33,022 nucleotides of DNA from positions 1-33,022 of the forward strand of contig JAHEDT010000035.1 in the NCBI GenBank assembly GCA_024641085.1, read 5' to 3'. Shown piece by piece: positions 1-7,970 of this stretch. Source of the stretch: Geobacteraceae bacterium. Its GTDB lineage: Bacteria > Desulfobacterota > Desulfuromonadia > Desulfuromonadales > BM103. The stretch's first letter is position 1. Every line of letters starts with the position of its first letter. The position numbers and the translations under genes were made by a program. The notes under the pieces are model-generated. The model saw only the letters and a program-made list of their open reading frames with translations. It searched no databases and had not been told where the DNA came from.

Positions 1-1
1 C

Positions 2-583
2 TACTTTACCCCGGCGGACGACATGGTGCCGGATACCGCCAACCTGGTCGCGGTCGTCAATTCCCTGGCGATCAACGAAAAATGCTTTGTGACCATCCTC
101 GACCAGGTCGGTGCCATCATTACTTTAAACGACCTGGAGAAGCCGCCGATGCGCATGTTCCTGTTCGGCTGGATTACGCTTGGCGAAATGCTGATGACGG
201 AGATTCTGCGGCACCGCTATGTTGACGACTCGTGGCAGGACCTGCTGTCCGCGCAGCGTCTCGGCAAGGCCAAACAACTCCAGGAGGAGCGTGCCAGGCG
301 CGGTCAGAAAGTCGACCTGGTTGACTGCCTGCAGTACGGTGACAAGGGCTGGATCATCTCCTATGACGAAGGGCTCCGCAAGGCGCTCGGCATGGCGTCC
401 CGTAGGGAGGCGCGCCAGGCTATCAAGGAAATGGAAAGTCTGCGCAACAACCTGGCCCATACCCAGGAGATCATCCCCAGCGGTTGGCAGCGGATCGTGG
501 TCGCCTGCAGTCGCATGGAGCAGAACCTCGAAAATTTTTCCGGTGGAATGCAAAGCCTCGGAAATTCCAGGGCCAGGGCATGA
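2..583 (+). CDS. C-terminal part of a protein with a possible CBS domain, 5' end outside the window
   Basis: The reading frame is open from base 2, so the gene begins before the window; the first internal ATG (base 23) is probably not the start. The first visible stretch, with FVTILDQVGAIITLNDLEKPP, reads like the end of a CBS-type regulatory domain (a strand, a Gly turn, then a 'nDLekpP' helix start). It is followed by a helical region with WQDLL, a basic KAKQLQEERARR segment and a conserved-looking SLRNNLAHTQEII near the end. I recognise no catalytic motif. The stop codon overlaps the ATG of the next gene (ATGA, 580-583), so the two are translationally coupled and probably share a process. 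The family is uncertain; that it is a real gene is well supported by the overlap and by codon use. Confidence 0.6.
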   Translation, partial: YFTPADDMVPDTANLVAVVNSLAINEKCFVTILDQVGAIITLNDLEKPPMRMFLFGWITLGEMLMTEILRHRYVDDSWQDLLSAQRLGKAKQLQEERARRGQKVDLVDCLQYGDKGWIISYDEGLRKALGMASRREARQAIKEMESLRNNLAHTQEIIPSGWQRIVVACSRMEQNLENFSGGMQSLGNSRARA

Positions 584-1161
584 CTATCGTTCAGAAGATC
601 GAGACCCTGATGAGACGAAGGCCTGCCGGCTGGTGGCCTGAACTGTGCGTGGTGATCCCCGCGTTGGACGCCCTGGCCGACACGCCGCAACCTCCCGAGT
701 ACCACGCCGAAGGTGACGTCGCCGTTCACACCCGGTTGGCGGTCGCGACCTGCCCGGATCATTGCGCTCCGGACCTGCTCTGGGTTGCCCTGCTGCACGA
801 TATCGGCAAGCCGGCCACCACGAGACAGAATGGAGCAGGGCGCATCACGGCTCATGGTCATGCCCGGCTCGGAGCGGACATGGCTGCCGAGATTCTTGCT
901 CGGTTGGACATGCCTGACCAACGGCGCAGCCGGATCGTCTGGGCCATCCGCCATCACATGTTTCACCACTCCTGGCAGTTGCAAGATCCTGCCAAGCTGA
1001 CCAAAAGGCAGCGAGCCCACCTGGTCAACCCCGATTTCCCCCTGCTGCTTGAATTCCTGCGCATCGATTCGGCGGCCTCGCAGAGTTGTAACGATGGCCT
1101 GCGGGCCTACAGGTTTTATCGTCAGCTGTGGTCAGATGTCGCCGGAGCCCGGCAGCAGTAG
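580..1161 (+). CDS. HD-domain phosphohydrolase-like protein
   Basis: A 193-residue protein. The HD metal-site pattern is visible: His50 (VHT), His73-Asp74 in LLHDIGKPAT, His92/His94 in AHGHA, and His125/126 in AIRHHM. The arrangement HDIGKP...GH...RHH most resembles the HD domain of CCA-adding enzymes and related tRNA nucleotidyltransferases, but no nucleotidyltransferase domain precedes it, so this is a stand-alone HD protein. It may hydrolyse a nucleotide or phosphate ester; the substrate is unknown. I chose the ATG at 580 because it overlaps the upstream stop (ATGA); an in-frame ATG at 484 lies deep inside the upstream gene and is less likely. The gene is convergent with the pqi operon. 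Confidence 0.75.
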   Translation: MTIVQKIETLMRRRPAGWWPELCVVIPALDALADTPQPPEYHAEGDVAVHTRLAVATCPDHCAPDLLWVALLHDIGKPATTRQNGAGRITAHGHARLGADMAAEILARLDMPDQRRSRIVWAIRHHMFHHSWQLQDPAKLTKRQRAHLVNPDFPLLLEFLRIDSAASQSCNDGLRAYRFYRQLWSDVAGARQQ

Positions 1162-1163
1162 CA

Positions 1164-1203
1164 CAAAAAGCAAAGCACCCGTACTCATCGGGTGCTTTGC
1201 TGT
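1164..1203 (-). terminator. Rho-independent terminator of the pqi operon
   Basis: A perfect 13-bp stem (1169-1181 with 1189-1201) has a 7-base loop. Read on the minus strand, the stem is followed by a T-rich run (GCTTTTTG, 1170-1163), so it terminates the pqiC-end transcript. On the plus strand no T-run follows, so it would be a weaker stop for the HD gene. Confidence 0.85.
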
Positions 1204-1274
1204 TCAAAATCCACTCAGGAGATCTCATCGTCATTGAGCATAATGACGATTTGTCCTGTGTTTTAGGGTTTATG

Positions 1275-1901
1275 TCACTTCTGCCCGGGCAAGCTCTTTA
1301 TGGCCTGGGCAAGCTCCTTGCTCAAATCTGCCAGGAGCAGGCTCTCGGCCTTGACCAGTCCGGCAAAGTCGCCACCTTCAACCGACTGCCGATAGACGCT
1401 CCTGCCGCTGGCCAGAGTGGTTTCTCCTTCCCCATCGGTAACCGTCCAGCGGGCGTTCAAGGTCGCCTCCCCAGAGAGTTCGCCATCGAACTGAGAGATG
1501 GCGATGATTACGCGATGGGTCGGCGAAAAATGTGATATCCAGGGGAAGAAGGCGATTGTTTCGGTCCCGATCAGGTCGCCAAGATTGTCACCCAGAACGA
1601 CGGACATATCATTTTCAATGACTCCGGCCCAGCGGTTAAACTCGTCGAACTGGTAGATGTTTCGGGTGTCGCGAGTGACAATCTGGATGCGCTTGAGCGC
1701 TTCCGGAATGGTGATTGGTCCGATGCCGATGCGCAGATCGGATTTGGCCTGAACCTTTGCAGCGGTTCCCAGCTGTTCCATCGACAGCAGGCTGTAATAG
1801 GTCACTGGGGGGGATTGCTTGCCGAGGCATCCGGCAAACACGGCACTGACCGCGAGGAGCATGAGCCAGCCGGAGATTCTCATCAGTCTGTTCCTGGTCA
1901 T
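1275..1901 (-). CDS. pqiC: PqiC family outer-membrane lipoprotein
   Basis: A 208-residue lipoprotein of the PqiC/YmbA type (ABC-type transport auxiliary lipoprotein). A short basic N-terminus and a hydrophobic segment lead into the lipobox VFAGC with Cys25; residue 26 is Leu rather than Asp, which agrees with outer-membrane sorting. The mature start has the family-typical PPVTYYSL sequence, and IGIGPITIPEALKR is the usual next strand. In the Pqi system this lipoprotein is thought to dock the PqiB tunnel at the outer membrane. The start overlaps the pqiB stop (ATGA, 1901-1898), so it is coupled to pqiB. Length is normal for the family. Confidence 0.88.
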   Translation of the reverse strand: MTRNRLMRISGWLMLLAVSAVFAGCLGKQSPPVTYYSLLSMEQLGTAAKVQAKSDLRIGIGPITIPEALKRIQIVTRDTRNIYQFDEFNRWAGVIENDMSVVLGDNLGDLIGTETIAFFPWISHFSPTHRVIIAISQFDGELSGEATLNARWTVTDGEGETTLASGRSVYRQSVEGGDFAGLVKAESLLLADLSKELAQAIKSLPGQK

Positions 1902-3571
1902 GGTTTTTCTCCCTCCTTGCCAAAGATAAGGGATTGGGGTTCGCGCTCCAGGTAGTCCATCAGCGACCGGACGGAACGAATGGTGGCCGAAAGTTCCTTC
2001 ATGATCACACCGGCATTGTAGCTGAGCGGGGAATCCGGACCGAGGGTCGCCTTGACCCCCTCGAACGTCCCCTCAGCGGCCTCAAGAGTCTTTTGCAGGT
2101 CATTCAGTGCGGTGTTGACCCTGGGCAGGGTTTCTGCGTTGACACTTCCTGAAATGGATTTGAGTTCTTTGAGGGTTGCGTTCAGCGTGACGATCGTCGC
2201 TTGCAGATCCTTGCCGATCTCCTCGAACGGAATCTTTTCAAAATTCTCGAGGATTCTGCTGACCCTCTGGACGATTTGCTCGAGCGGCGCAGGGATGGTC
2301 GGAAAAACCGGGTAGCCGTTGACGGTTTGATTCTCAGCGGGCGGGGCATCCTTGTAGAAGTCCAGATCGACGTACAGCTGCCCGGTCAGCAGGTTGCCGG
2401 GTTTGAGCTGGGCGCGTAACCCCTTGGCGACGAGCTTCCTCATATTATCCCTCACCTCCTGCTCATTGAGGACATGGTCTTTCCCGGCGTGTGCGACCTG
2501 GCCCTCGACCACCGTGTCGATCCGCTCCGGCTCGATCATCGCCAGCACCGCGATGCGCACGGACATATTGTCCTGGTTCATTTCGAGCTTGACATCGACG
2601 ACCTCGCCGAGCTTGATTCCCATGATTTCAACCGGAGCTCCAGCGGTCAGGCCGCGGACGTTCTGGCCGAAATACATCATGTAGTAGCGTTTGACCGCGT
2701 AGGTCTTTTCCTTGGTCAACTCATGGTTTGCATAAAGCTTGAAGACCCTGTCCTCCTCGGCCTGTTGATCCGTTGCAACTATTTCCGGCAGGTCGAAAGC
2801 CACCCCGCCCAGCATGATCGAGACCAGCGACTGGGTATCGACCTTGACCCCCTCGGTATTCAGGGTGACATCGATGCCACTGGCATTCCAGAAGCGGGTG
2901 TCCTGCATGACTTTCTCGTGGTATGGCGCATTGATGAACACACGGAGATTCACAGCTTCGGCTTTTTCATCGAAATCGTAGGCGATCACCTGGCCGACCT
3001 TGATGCCCCGGTAATAGACGGGCGAGCCGACGTCCAGCGAGCCAAGGGTGTCCGCAGTGAGGACGTAGTGGCGGCCAGCCATTCCCGCTGTCACCACTGG
3101 AGGTTTTTCAAGGCCGGTAAACTGGTGGCTCGGTTTTCCCTCAGTCGAAGGGTTGATACCAATGTAGGCGCCTGAAAAGAGCGTGCCGAGGCCGGAGACC
3201 TCCCCGGCTGCGACCCTGGCCCGGACCACCCAGAACAGGGTCTTGTCGTTCATGTACCGGTCAGCATCTTTGGTCATTTCTGCGGTGACGATAATACCGG
3301 AGAGGTCCTCCTTGAGTACGATAGCGGTCACCGTGCCGACCTCGACATCCTTGTACTTGATCTTGGTCTTGTTGGCTTCAAGCCCGTCCGCCGATGCGAA
3401 AGAGATCTTTATCTCCGGCCCTTTCTCCGACCAGGCTTTGTATGCCAGCCATCCGCCAATCAGCAGGGCGACAATCGGCACCACCCAGACGATTGAGAAG
3501 CTGCGCTTGGTCCTGATCTGCGCCTGAGGAGCCTGATCGACACGTTCCTTGGCAGAATTTCCTTCATTCAT
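1898..3571 (-). CDS. pqiB: PqiB family MCE-domain protein (intermembrane transport)
   Basis: A 557-residue protein close in length to E. coli PqiB. After a polar N-terminus there is one membrane anchor (about residues 25-45, SIVWVVPIVALLIGGWLAY), then three MCE/MlaD domains. These are recognisable from repeats of the 'G...G..V.y.g..VG.V' pattern: DGLEANKTKIKYKDVEVGTV (about 63-82), GSLDVGSPVYYRGIKVGQV, and RGLTAGAPVEIMGIKLGEV. The C-terminal third (EQIVQRVSRILENFEKIP onward) is helical and fits the needle-like coiled coil of PqiB. The known role is a hexameric periplasmic tunnel carrying lipids between membranes. It overlaps pqiC by 4 bases and the upstream PqiA-like gene by 8 bases, so this is one transcription unit. 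Confidence 0.92.
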   Translation of the reverse strand: MNEGNSAKERVDQAPQAQIRTKRSFSIVWVVPIVALLIGGWLAYKAWSEKGPEIKISFASADGLEANKTKIKYKDVEVGTVTAIVLKEDLSGIIVTAEMTKDADRYMNDKTLFWVVRARVAAGEVSGLGTLFSGAYIGINPSTEGKPSHQFTGLEKPPVVTAGMAGRHYVLTADTLGSLDVGSPVYYRGIKVGQVIAYDFDEKAEAVNLRVFINAPYHEKVMQDTRFWNASGIDVTLNTEGVKVDTQSLVSIMLGGVAFDLPEIVATDQQAEEDRVFKLYANHELTKEKTYAVKRYYMMYFGQNVRGLTAGAPVEIMGIKLGEVVDVKLEMNQDNMSVRIAVLAMIEPERIDTVVEGQVAHAGKDHVLNEQEVRDNMRKLVAKGLRAQLKPGNLLTGQLYVDLDFYKDAPPAENQTVNGYPVFPTIPAPLEQIVQRVSRILENFEKIPFEEIGKDLQATIVTLNATLKELKSISGSVNAETLPRVNTALNDLQKTLEAAEGTFEGVKATLGPDSPLSYNAGVIMKELSATIRSVRSLMDYLEREPQSLIFGKEGEKP

Positions 3572-4202
3572 GCTGTTCCTCCAGAGCGTCCCAGATCAAC
3601 CGCGGATCAAAGCTCTCTGCGGCAATCATGGTAATAGCCACCATGGCGGCAAAATAAATGGCCGCCGGGCCGGCTTCAATATTGGCCAAAAACCCGAGCT
3701 TGACCAGGGCGATAAGAATAGTGACCACATAAATATCGACCATCGACCAACGCCCCACGGCCTCAGTGATTCGGTAGAGAAGCGTACGGTCTTTGGGTCG
3801 TTTGATAGACTTGAATTGCACGGACAGCAACAGGTAAATAAGGATGACAAACTTCAAGAACGGTACAAAAATACTGGCAGTGAAAATCACCAGGGCAATC
3901 TCCCAGGAACCATGATGCATGAAATAGATGACGCCGCTCATGATGGTGTCCGCCTGGGTGCTGCCAATCGCCGAAGTGATGGTCATCGGCAAGACATTCG
4001 CCGGGACATAGAAAATCATCCCTGTAAGCACCAGCGCCCAAGTGCGCATGATGCTGTTCGGCTTGCGCTGATGCAGTACACCCCCGCAGCGCGGGCAGCT
4101 GACAACCGGGTGCCCCGTGACTTTCGGCATGCGACTGAGCAGGTGGCAGTCATGGCAACTGACCAGGCCAAGCTGACGAGCAGAACTGAGAGCCTCATTC
4201 AT
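3564..4202 (-). CDS. pqiA: PqiA family integral membrane protein, second single-domain copy
   Basis: A 212-residue membrane protein with an N-terminal zinc-ribbon-like pair, CHDC (Cys16, Cys19) and CPRC (Cys36, Cys39), followed by the PqiA hallmark sequence KPNSIMRTWALVLTG and four predicted membrane segments. YVPANVLPM and GRWSMVDIYVV are typical PqiA signatures. E. coli PqiA is a single protein with two such halves; here each half is its own gene. It starts by ATGA overlap with the preceding PqiA-like gene and overlaps pqiB by 8 bases. It probably forms the inner-membrane base on which PqiB stands. Confidence 0.88.
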   Translation of the reverse strand: MNEALSSARQLGLVSCHDCHLLSRMPKVTGHPVVSCPRCGGVLHQRKPNSIMRTWALVLTGMIFYVPANVLPMTITSAIGSTQADTIMSGVIYFMHHGSWEIALVIFTASIFVPFLKFVILIYLLLSVQFKSIKRPKDRTLLYRITEAVGRWSMVDIYVVTILIALVKLGFLANIEAGPAAIYFAAMVAITMIAAESFDPRLIWDALEEQHE

Positions 4203-4798
4203 GATTCACTCCCCAGGCGTTCCCAGACCATGTGTGTGTCAACGGCCGTAATCGCGAAATTCAACACGAAGATCAGCAGGCCGAATGCGATCACTGCCAG
4301 TCCGGGGACAATTGTTGCCATCTTCCCCAGTTTGACCATGGCGATGAGAATTCCGAGCATGTAGATTTCCATCATGCTCCATGGCTTGACATGCTGAAAA
4401 AGGCGGAACGCAGGCACTGCATACTTGACTCGAAAATTCAACTTCATGGGGATAAACACATAGAGCAGACCGAGCATCTGGATCAAAGGGATCAGGATGC
4501 AGGTCAGCAGCACTAGGATCGCCAGAATCGTTTCATCTTGCTGGTATAGATTTCGCACTCCGGACAGAAGCGAGGTCTTCTGGACGATCGAGCCACTTTT
4601 CATGGCCAGGAAGGGGAAGGTGACCGCAACGCAGTAGAGGACCAGGCCGGCAATCGTCCAGGCCAGGGTGCGATCGATACTGTCCGGCTTGTTACGAAAC
4701 AGAACCGCACCGCAGCGAACACAGCAGGCAGCGGCCCGCGTCGGCATCGGCGGGATACTGTGGACCAGGTCACATTCGTGGCAGGCGATCTGATGCAT
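4199..4798 (-). CDS. pqiA: PqiA family integral membrane protein, first single-domain copy
   Basis: The frame is open back to 4885, but I prefer the ATG at 4798. It is preceded by GGACGGAGCG, and it puts the zinc ribbon (CHEC, Cys6/Cys9, and CVRC, Cys26/Cys29) near the N-terminus as in known PqiA proteins. The earlier ATGs lack a ribosome binding site and would add a segment unlike the family. From 4798 the product has 199 residues with four membrane segments and the signatures KPDSIDRTLAW, FPFLAMKSG and KPWSMMEIYML. It pairs with the next gene to make a complete two-half PqiA. It is the first gene of the pqi block. Confidence 0.85.
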   Translation of the reverse strand: MHQIACHECDLVHSIPPMPTRAAACCVRCGAVLFRNKPDSIDRTLAWTIAGLVLYCVAVTFPFLAMKSGSIVQKTSLLSGVRNLYQQDETILAILVLLTCILIPLIQMLGLLYVFIPMKLNFRVKYAVPAFRLFQHVKPWSMMEIYMLGILIAMVKLGKMATIVPGLAVIAFGLLIFVLNFAITAVDTHMVWERLGSES

Positions 4799-4860
4799 GG
4801 TTTTTTTCGCTCCGTCCAAGGGCGGCTGCGCACACATTTCCATCTTGCTGGATAATATTC

Positions 4861-4908
4861 TGAACAATAAGTTCAAAAATAACAAGCGCCAATCAGGGTC
4901 GCCTGATT
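4861..4908 (-). promoter_or_regulatory. Possible pqi promoter/operator region with two inverted repeats
   Basis: Two short perfect inverted repeats sit between the TAXI gene and pqiA: TGAAC-N5-GTTCA (4861-4875) and AATCAGG-N4-CCTGATT (4891-4908 on the minus strand). On the minus strand TTGGCG and TATTGT stand 17 bases apart across this stretch, a weak sigma-70 match. The repeats could be an operator, or the second could be a weak terminator of the upstream gene. This is pattern only. Confidence 0.3.
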
Positions 4909-4909
4909 A

Positions 4910-5848
4910 TCAACGTGCCAGGGCCCTGCAGGTGTAGCCGTAATTCCTGATCACGTTGCACACACCAATTGAATTGAGCACCGCCTCGTGAGCGACCTTG
5001 TCGTTGTAGGCCCTGAACAGCACCTCGTTCCATTTCGGATGGCCATTTTTCTTCAGGCGCTCCTCGTTGATCAGGATCGAGAAGTGCACGGTACCGACCA
5101 GGTCGTCAGCCAGGCCTTCCTGTTCCTGGATCATGGTCGCCAGCACCGAGCGCACCCCGTAGGTGGCGACCGGGCGGTCGAGCCAGGCGTAGTCTTGCGG
5201 GGTGATGGTCGTGTACAGGTAGACTTCTGCGGCATTGCTGGTTTGCGGCAGATCAACCAGGTCGAGGCCGGCCTGTTCGGCGAGGAGCTTGTACGGCTTG
5301 CCGGAGGTAATGATCACCAGGTCGAGCTTGCCGGCCTTGAGATCGGCCAGGTCCTGCTCATAGCTTTCGTGAACGTAGGTAAACTCCTTGCCGTAAAACT
5401 CGGCAATGCCATCGGCGGAAATGCATGAGCCGCTGTTCTCGAACCCACAGCCGACAACGAACTTCTCCTGCTTGTTGAAATCGACCGCACTCCCCTTGGC
5501 CTTGATGACATGGATTTCCTCGTGGAAGAGCGGCATCACCACCTTGATCTCGTCGTGAATATTGGTCGTGGTGTTGCGGTAGAAATTGCGGGCAGCTCTC
5601 AAAAAGGCATCCAGCTGAAAGATCGCAAACTCGGTGTCGTTGTTGAACAGGGCGACAATATTGGCCCAGGAGCCTTCCGAAGGGAGGACCTGGAGGCTGA
5701 GGCCGACTTTTTCGGTCTCCCGGGCGATCTCCTGGCCGATCTGGTAGTAGGTCCCCTGTTCGTCCCCGGTCATCAGACGCAATTCGATCGCCAGGGCTGG
5801 TAAACTGGACAGCCCGGTCAGCAGCAATAGCCACAGCAACCATCTCAT
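4910..5848 (-). CDS. TAXI family TRAP transporter solute-binding protein
   Basis: A 312-residue secreted protein. The signal peptide is MRWLLWLLLLTGLSSLPALA with cleavage expected after Ala20, and the mature protein opens with LRLMTGDEQGTYYQIGQEIA, the TAXI-family (TRAP-associated extracytoplasmic immunogenic protein) start. Other family-like stretches are FAIFQLDA and GSGVR-like TYGVRSVLAT. I chose ATG 5848 because TAAGGAGA stands 8-9 bases upstream; the open frame to 5902 lacks this. Such proteins bind small carboxylates for a TRAP permease, but no DctQM permease gene is in the window, so it is an orphan here or serves another system. It lies just upstream of the pqi genes on the same strand, with a terminator-like hairpin in its leader. 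Confidence 0.85.
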   Translation of the reverse strand: MRWLLWLLLLTGLSSLPALAIELRLMTGDEQGTYYQIGQEIARETEKVGLSLQVLPSEGSWANIVALFNNDTEFAIFQLDAFLRAARNFYRNTTTNIHDEIKVVMPLFHEEIHVIKAKGSAVDFNKQEKFVVGCGFENSGSCISADGIAEFYGKEFTYVHESYEQDLADLKAGKLDLVIITSGKPYKLLAEQAGLDLVDLPQTSNAAEVYLYTTITPQDYAWLDRPVATYGVRSVLATMIQEQEGLADDLVGTVHFSILINEERLKKNGHPKWNEVLFRAYNDKVAHEAVLNSIGVCNVIRNYGYTCRALAR

Positions 5849-5870
5849 GAGGTTTGTCTCCTTAAGCCAT

Positions 5871-5892
5871 AAAAACCCGGGCACGAATGCCC
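5871..5892 (-). terminator. Terminator-like hairpin with TTCG tetraloop
   Basis: On the minus strand GGGCA-TTCG-TGCCC (5892-5879) is followed by GGG and five T's (5878-5871), a compact Rho-independent terminator. It ends only 22 bases before the TAXI start codon, so it either closes the Cys-rich gene transcript or acts as an attenuator in the TAXI leader. Confidence 0.7.
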
Positions 5893-5923
5893 ACGATGAC
5901 AATTCAGCGTTCTGACCCTCAAC

Positions 5924-6331
5924 CTATTTCAGTCCGACATCCTTGACCGCCTGCTTGCAGCGCTCCGAAACATCTTGTTGATGTTCTTGCAGGCAAGAGA
6001 GAATCCGGCCCTCGCCGGCTTGCACTGCCGCGCAGTTCTTCATAATATCGGCTGAACATTCATTGGCGACATAAGTCAGAGCGGCCACGGCCCGTTCCAA
6101 CTGCACGGCGGCATCGAACAGCGCATACTCGCACTGGCCCGACAGCTTGTCGTTGTGGGCATAGAGACAGGCCAGGATGCGGCCCTGCCCCGGGGTGACG
6201 TCCTTGCAGAACCCGTCGATCTCCTTTTGACATCCCTTGGCAACCGTTTCGACCGGTCCTGCCGCAAAAGCCGGGTCGAGCAACAGGGCAAAAATAAGCG
6301 GTGCTGAAAGAATGAGCCTTGCTATCTTCAT
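5924..6331 (-). CDS. Periplasmic cysteine-rich (GLG1-type) repeat protein
   Basis: A 135-residue exported protein. The signal peptide MKIARLILSAPLIFALLLD ends near PAFA. The mature part has two similar Cys-rich repeats, each with four cysteines: C-x7-C then GQGRILACL...C, and C-x7-C then GEGRILSCL...C. The GxGRIxxCL core and spacing match the cysteine-rich GLG1 repeat known from eukaryotic Golgi protein GLG1 and from small bacterial periplasmic proteins of unknown role. The cysteines probably form disulfides. I chose ATG 6331 for its AAGGAGAG site 5 bases upstream; the frame extends to 6424 over the nhaA end but with no good start. No function can be assigned. Confidence 0.8.
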   Translation of the reverse strand: MKIARLILSAPLIFALLLDPAFAAGPVETVAKGCQKEIDGFCKDVTPGQGRILACLYAHNDKLSGQCEYALFDAAVQLERAVAALTYVANECSADIMKNCAAVQAGEGRILSCLQEHQQDVSERCKQAVKDVGLK

Positions 6332-6408
6332 GATGTCTCTCCTTCGCTTGGGAATTCCTGGCAAAGACTCTTTGCGGTCACTCGGAACAAACGCTCGGTT
6401 GGTCCTGT

Positions 6409-7650
6409 TCACCACTCTTTCCACTCATGCCGATCGTCGGCAGCGTGAGACTGCTCCTCGGCCACCTGGCTGGCAGGTTTTGCCATTTTGAGGATCAGGT
6501 AGCCGGCCATGCCGGCGATCAGGGAGCCGGAGAGGATGCCGATCCGGTGGGTCGTCAGGTAGGTTCCCGCATCCCCGGCGCCGATATGCTCAAAGGCCAG
6601 GCCGCCGATGAACAGGCTCATGGTGAACCCGATCCCGCACAAGACCGCGACCCCCAGCAGGTGCCGGGCCGTGGCCTGTTCCGGCATCCGGGCAATCCCC
6701 AGCTTGATGGCCAGGGTCGAGAATCCATACACGCCGGCCAGCTTGCCAACGACAAGGCCCAGCATGATGCCGAGCGGCACCGGGTGAAAAAGATCACTGA
6801 TCCCCATGCCGGTCAGCGGGATGCCGGCATTGGCAAAAGCGAACACTGGCAGGATCATGTAGTTCACCCAGGGGTGCAGTTCGTGCTCGAAATATTCCAG
6901 GGGGGAATAGTCAGGATTCTTCTTGCTGTGCAGGGGGATTGCGAAGGCCAGCGCCACGCCGGCCAGGGTGGCGTGCACCCCTGACTTGAGCACGAAGATC
7001 CAGAGGAAGGCGCCGACCCAGAGGTAGGGGGCCAGGTTCTCGATTTTCAGGCGGTTGAAGATCACCAGTAGGACCAGGCAGATGGCCGCCATGCCCAGCA
7101 TGCCGGTGGAGAGGTCCCCCGAGTAGAAAATGGCGATGATGACGATGGCGCCAAGGTCGTCCATGATGGCCAGGGCCAGCAGGAAGATCTTCAGCGAGGC
7201 CGGCACCCGGTCGCCGAGCAAAGCCAGGATGCCAAGGGCAAAGGCGATGTCCGTGGCGGCCGGGATCGCCCAGCCGTTGAGTGCCGCAGCATCCCCGGCA
7301 TTGATCAGTACATAGACCAGGGCCGGAACGATCATGCCGCCAACGGCCGCAACTCCCGGCAGGATGATCTGTTCCCGGCTGGAGAGCTGACCAACCAGGA
7401 CTTCGCGCTTGACCTCCAGGCCGATCAGGAAGAAGAATACCGCCATCAGGCCATCATTGACCCAGAGCAAAAGCGGTTTGGCGATATGAATGTGGCGACC
7501 GAGGCGAACCTCTAAGGGGGTGTCCAGGAAATAGTCGTAAACCACATGCAGCGGCGAGTTGGCGAACAGCATCGCCAGTACCGTGGCGATCATCAGCAGG
7601 ATGCCGACAGACGATTCCTTCTTGATGAATTCTTTCAGTAAGTTAGGCAC
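6409..7650 (-). CDS. nhaA: Na+/H+ antiporter NhaA
   Basis: About 413 residues of a polytopic inner-membrane Na+(Li+)/H+ antiporter. The key NhaA elements are present: ATDIAFALGILALLG (TM4 region) and ALAIMDDLGAIVIIAIFYS, which contains the paired aspartates equivalent to Asp163-Asp164 of E. coli. VNDGLMAVFFFLIGLEVKRE and GIGFTMSLFIGGLAF are further signatures. The start is a choice: GGAG directly abuts an ATG at 7656, too close to work well, but lies 6 bases from an in-frame GTG at 7650, which I use; only two residues differ. A charged HEWKEW tail ends the protein. It is the first gene of the minus-strand run, with a long leader (7651 to about 7964). Confidence 0.92.
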   Translation of the reverse strand: MPNLLKEFIKKESSVGILLMIATVLAMLFANSPLHVVYDYFLDTPLEVRLGRHIHIAKPLLLWVNDGLMAVFFFLIGLEVKREVLVGQLSSREQIILPGVAAVGGMIVPALVYVLINAGDAAALNGWAIPAATDIAFALGILALLGDRVPASLKIFLLALAIMDDLGAIVIIAIFYSGDLSTGMLGMAAICLVLLVIFNRLKIENLAPYLWVGAFLWIFVLKSGVHATLAGVALAFAIPLHSKKNPDYSPLEYFEHELHPWVNYMILPVFAFANAGIPLTGMGISDLFHPVPLGIMLGLVVGKLAGVYGFSTLAIKLGIARMPEQATARHLLGVAVLCGIGFTMSLFIGGLAFEHIGAGDAGTYLTTHRIGILSGSLIAGMAGYLILKMAKPASQVAEEQSHAADDRHEWKEW

Positions 7651-7847
7651 ATTCATCTCCGGTGTTTTCCCGCTCTGTAAGCATTTATGCCGCAGAGCAG
7701 GTCTCACTCTAAAAACATTAAGTGCTGTGCTTCCATGGGTAATTGTCGATGACGTTGGTTTAAAGCTAGCAAACAGACAGTGCTTGCGCAACCCTCGCCA
7801 GGCTTTTCGTTCAGCTTGATTGTGAGTTGTCAACCGGGAACAATGTG

Positions 7848-7918
7848 AGGGGATTCTCGATACTCACCTTGAGGCCATAGAGCCTGCCGGAGTTCCGCCT
7901 CCTGGAGGATTATCCCCT
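7848..7918 (-). ncRNA. Candidate structured leader RNA upstream of nhaA
   Basis: On the minus strand a perfect 7-bp stem AGGGGAT/ATCCCCT (7918-7912 with 7854-7848) encloses 57 bases rich in further pairing options: CCTCC/GGAGG, CGGA/TCCG, AGGC/GCCT. It sits about 200 bases before the nhaA start and after a promoter-like TTGACA, so it would be transcribed in a leader of about 310 bases. A second hairpin, GCTCTG/CAGAGC with nested GCA/TGC, lies just upstream of the nhaA ribosome site (about 7674-7700). Known nhaA leaders include the lithium-sensing nhaA-I and nhaA-II motif RNAs; I cannot match their consensus from memory. The fold is seen, the regulatory role is inferred. Confidence 0.4.
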
Positions 7919-7970
7919 GCCCAGTGGGCCATGTCATAACATACGAATGGTTTTGGTCGTTGCCGCTCCC

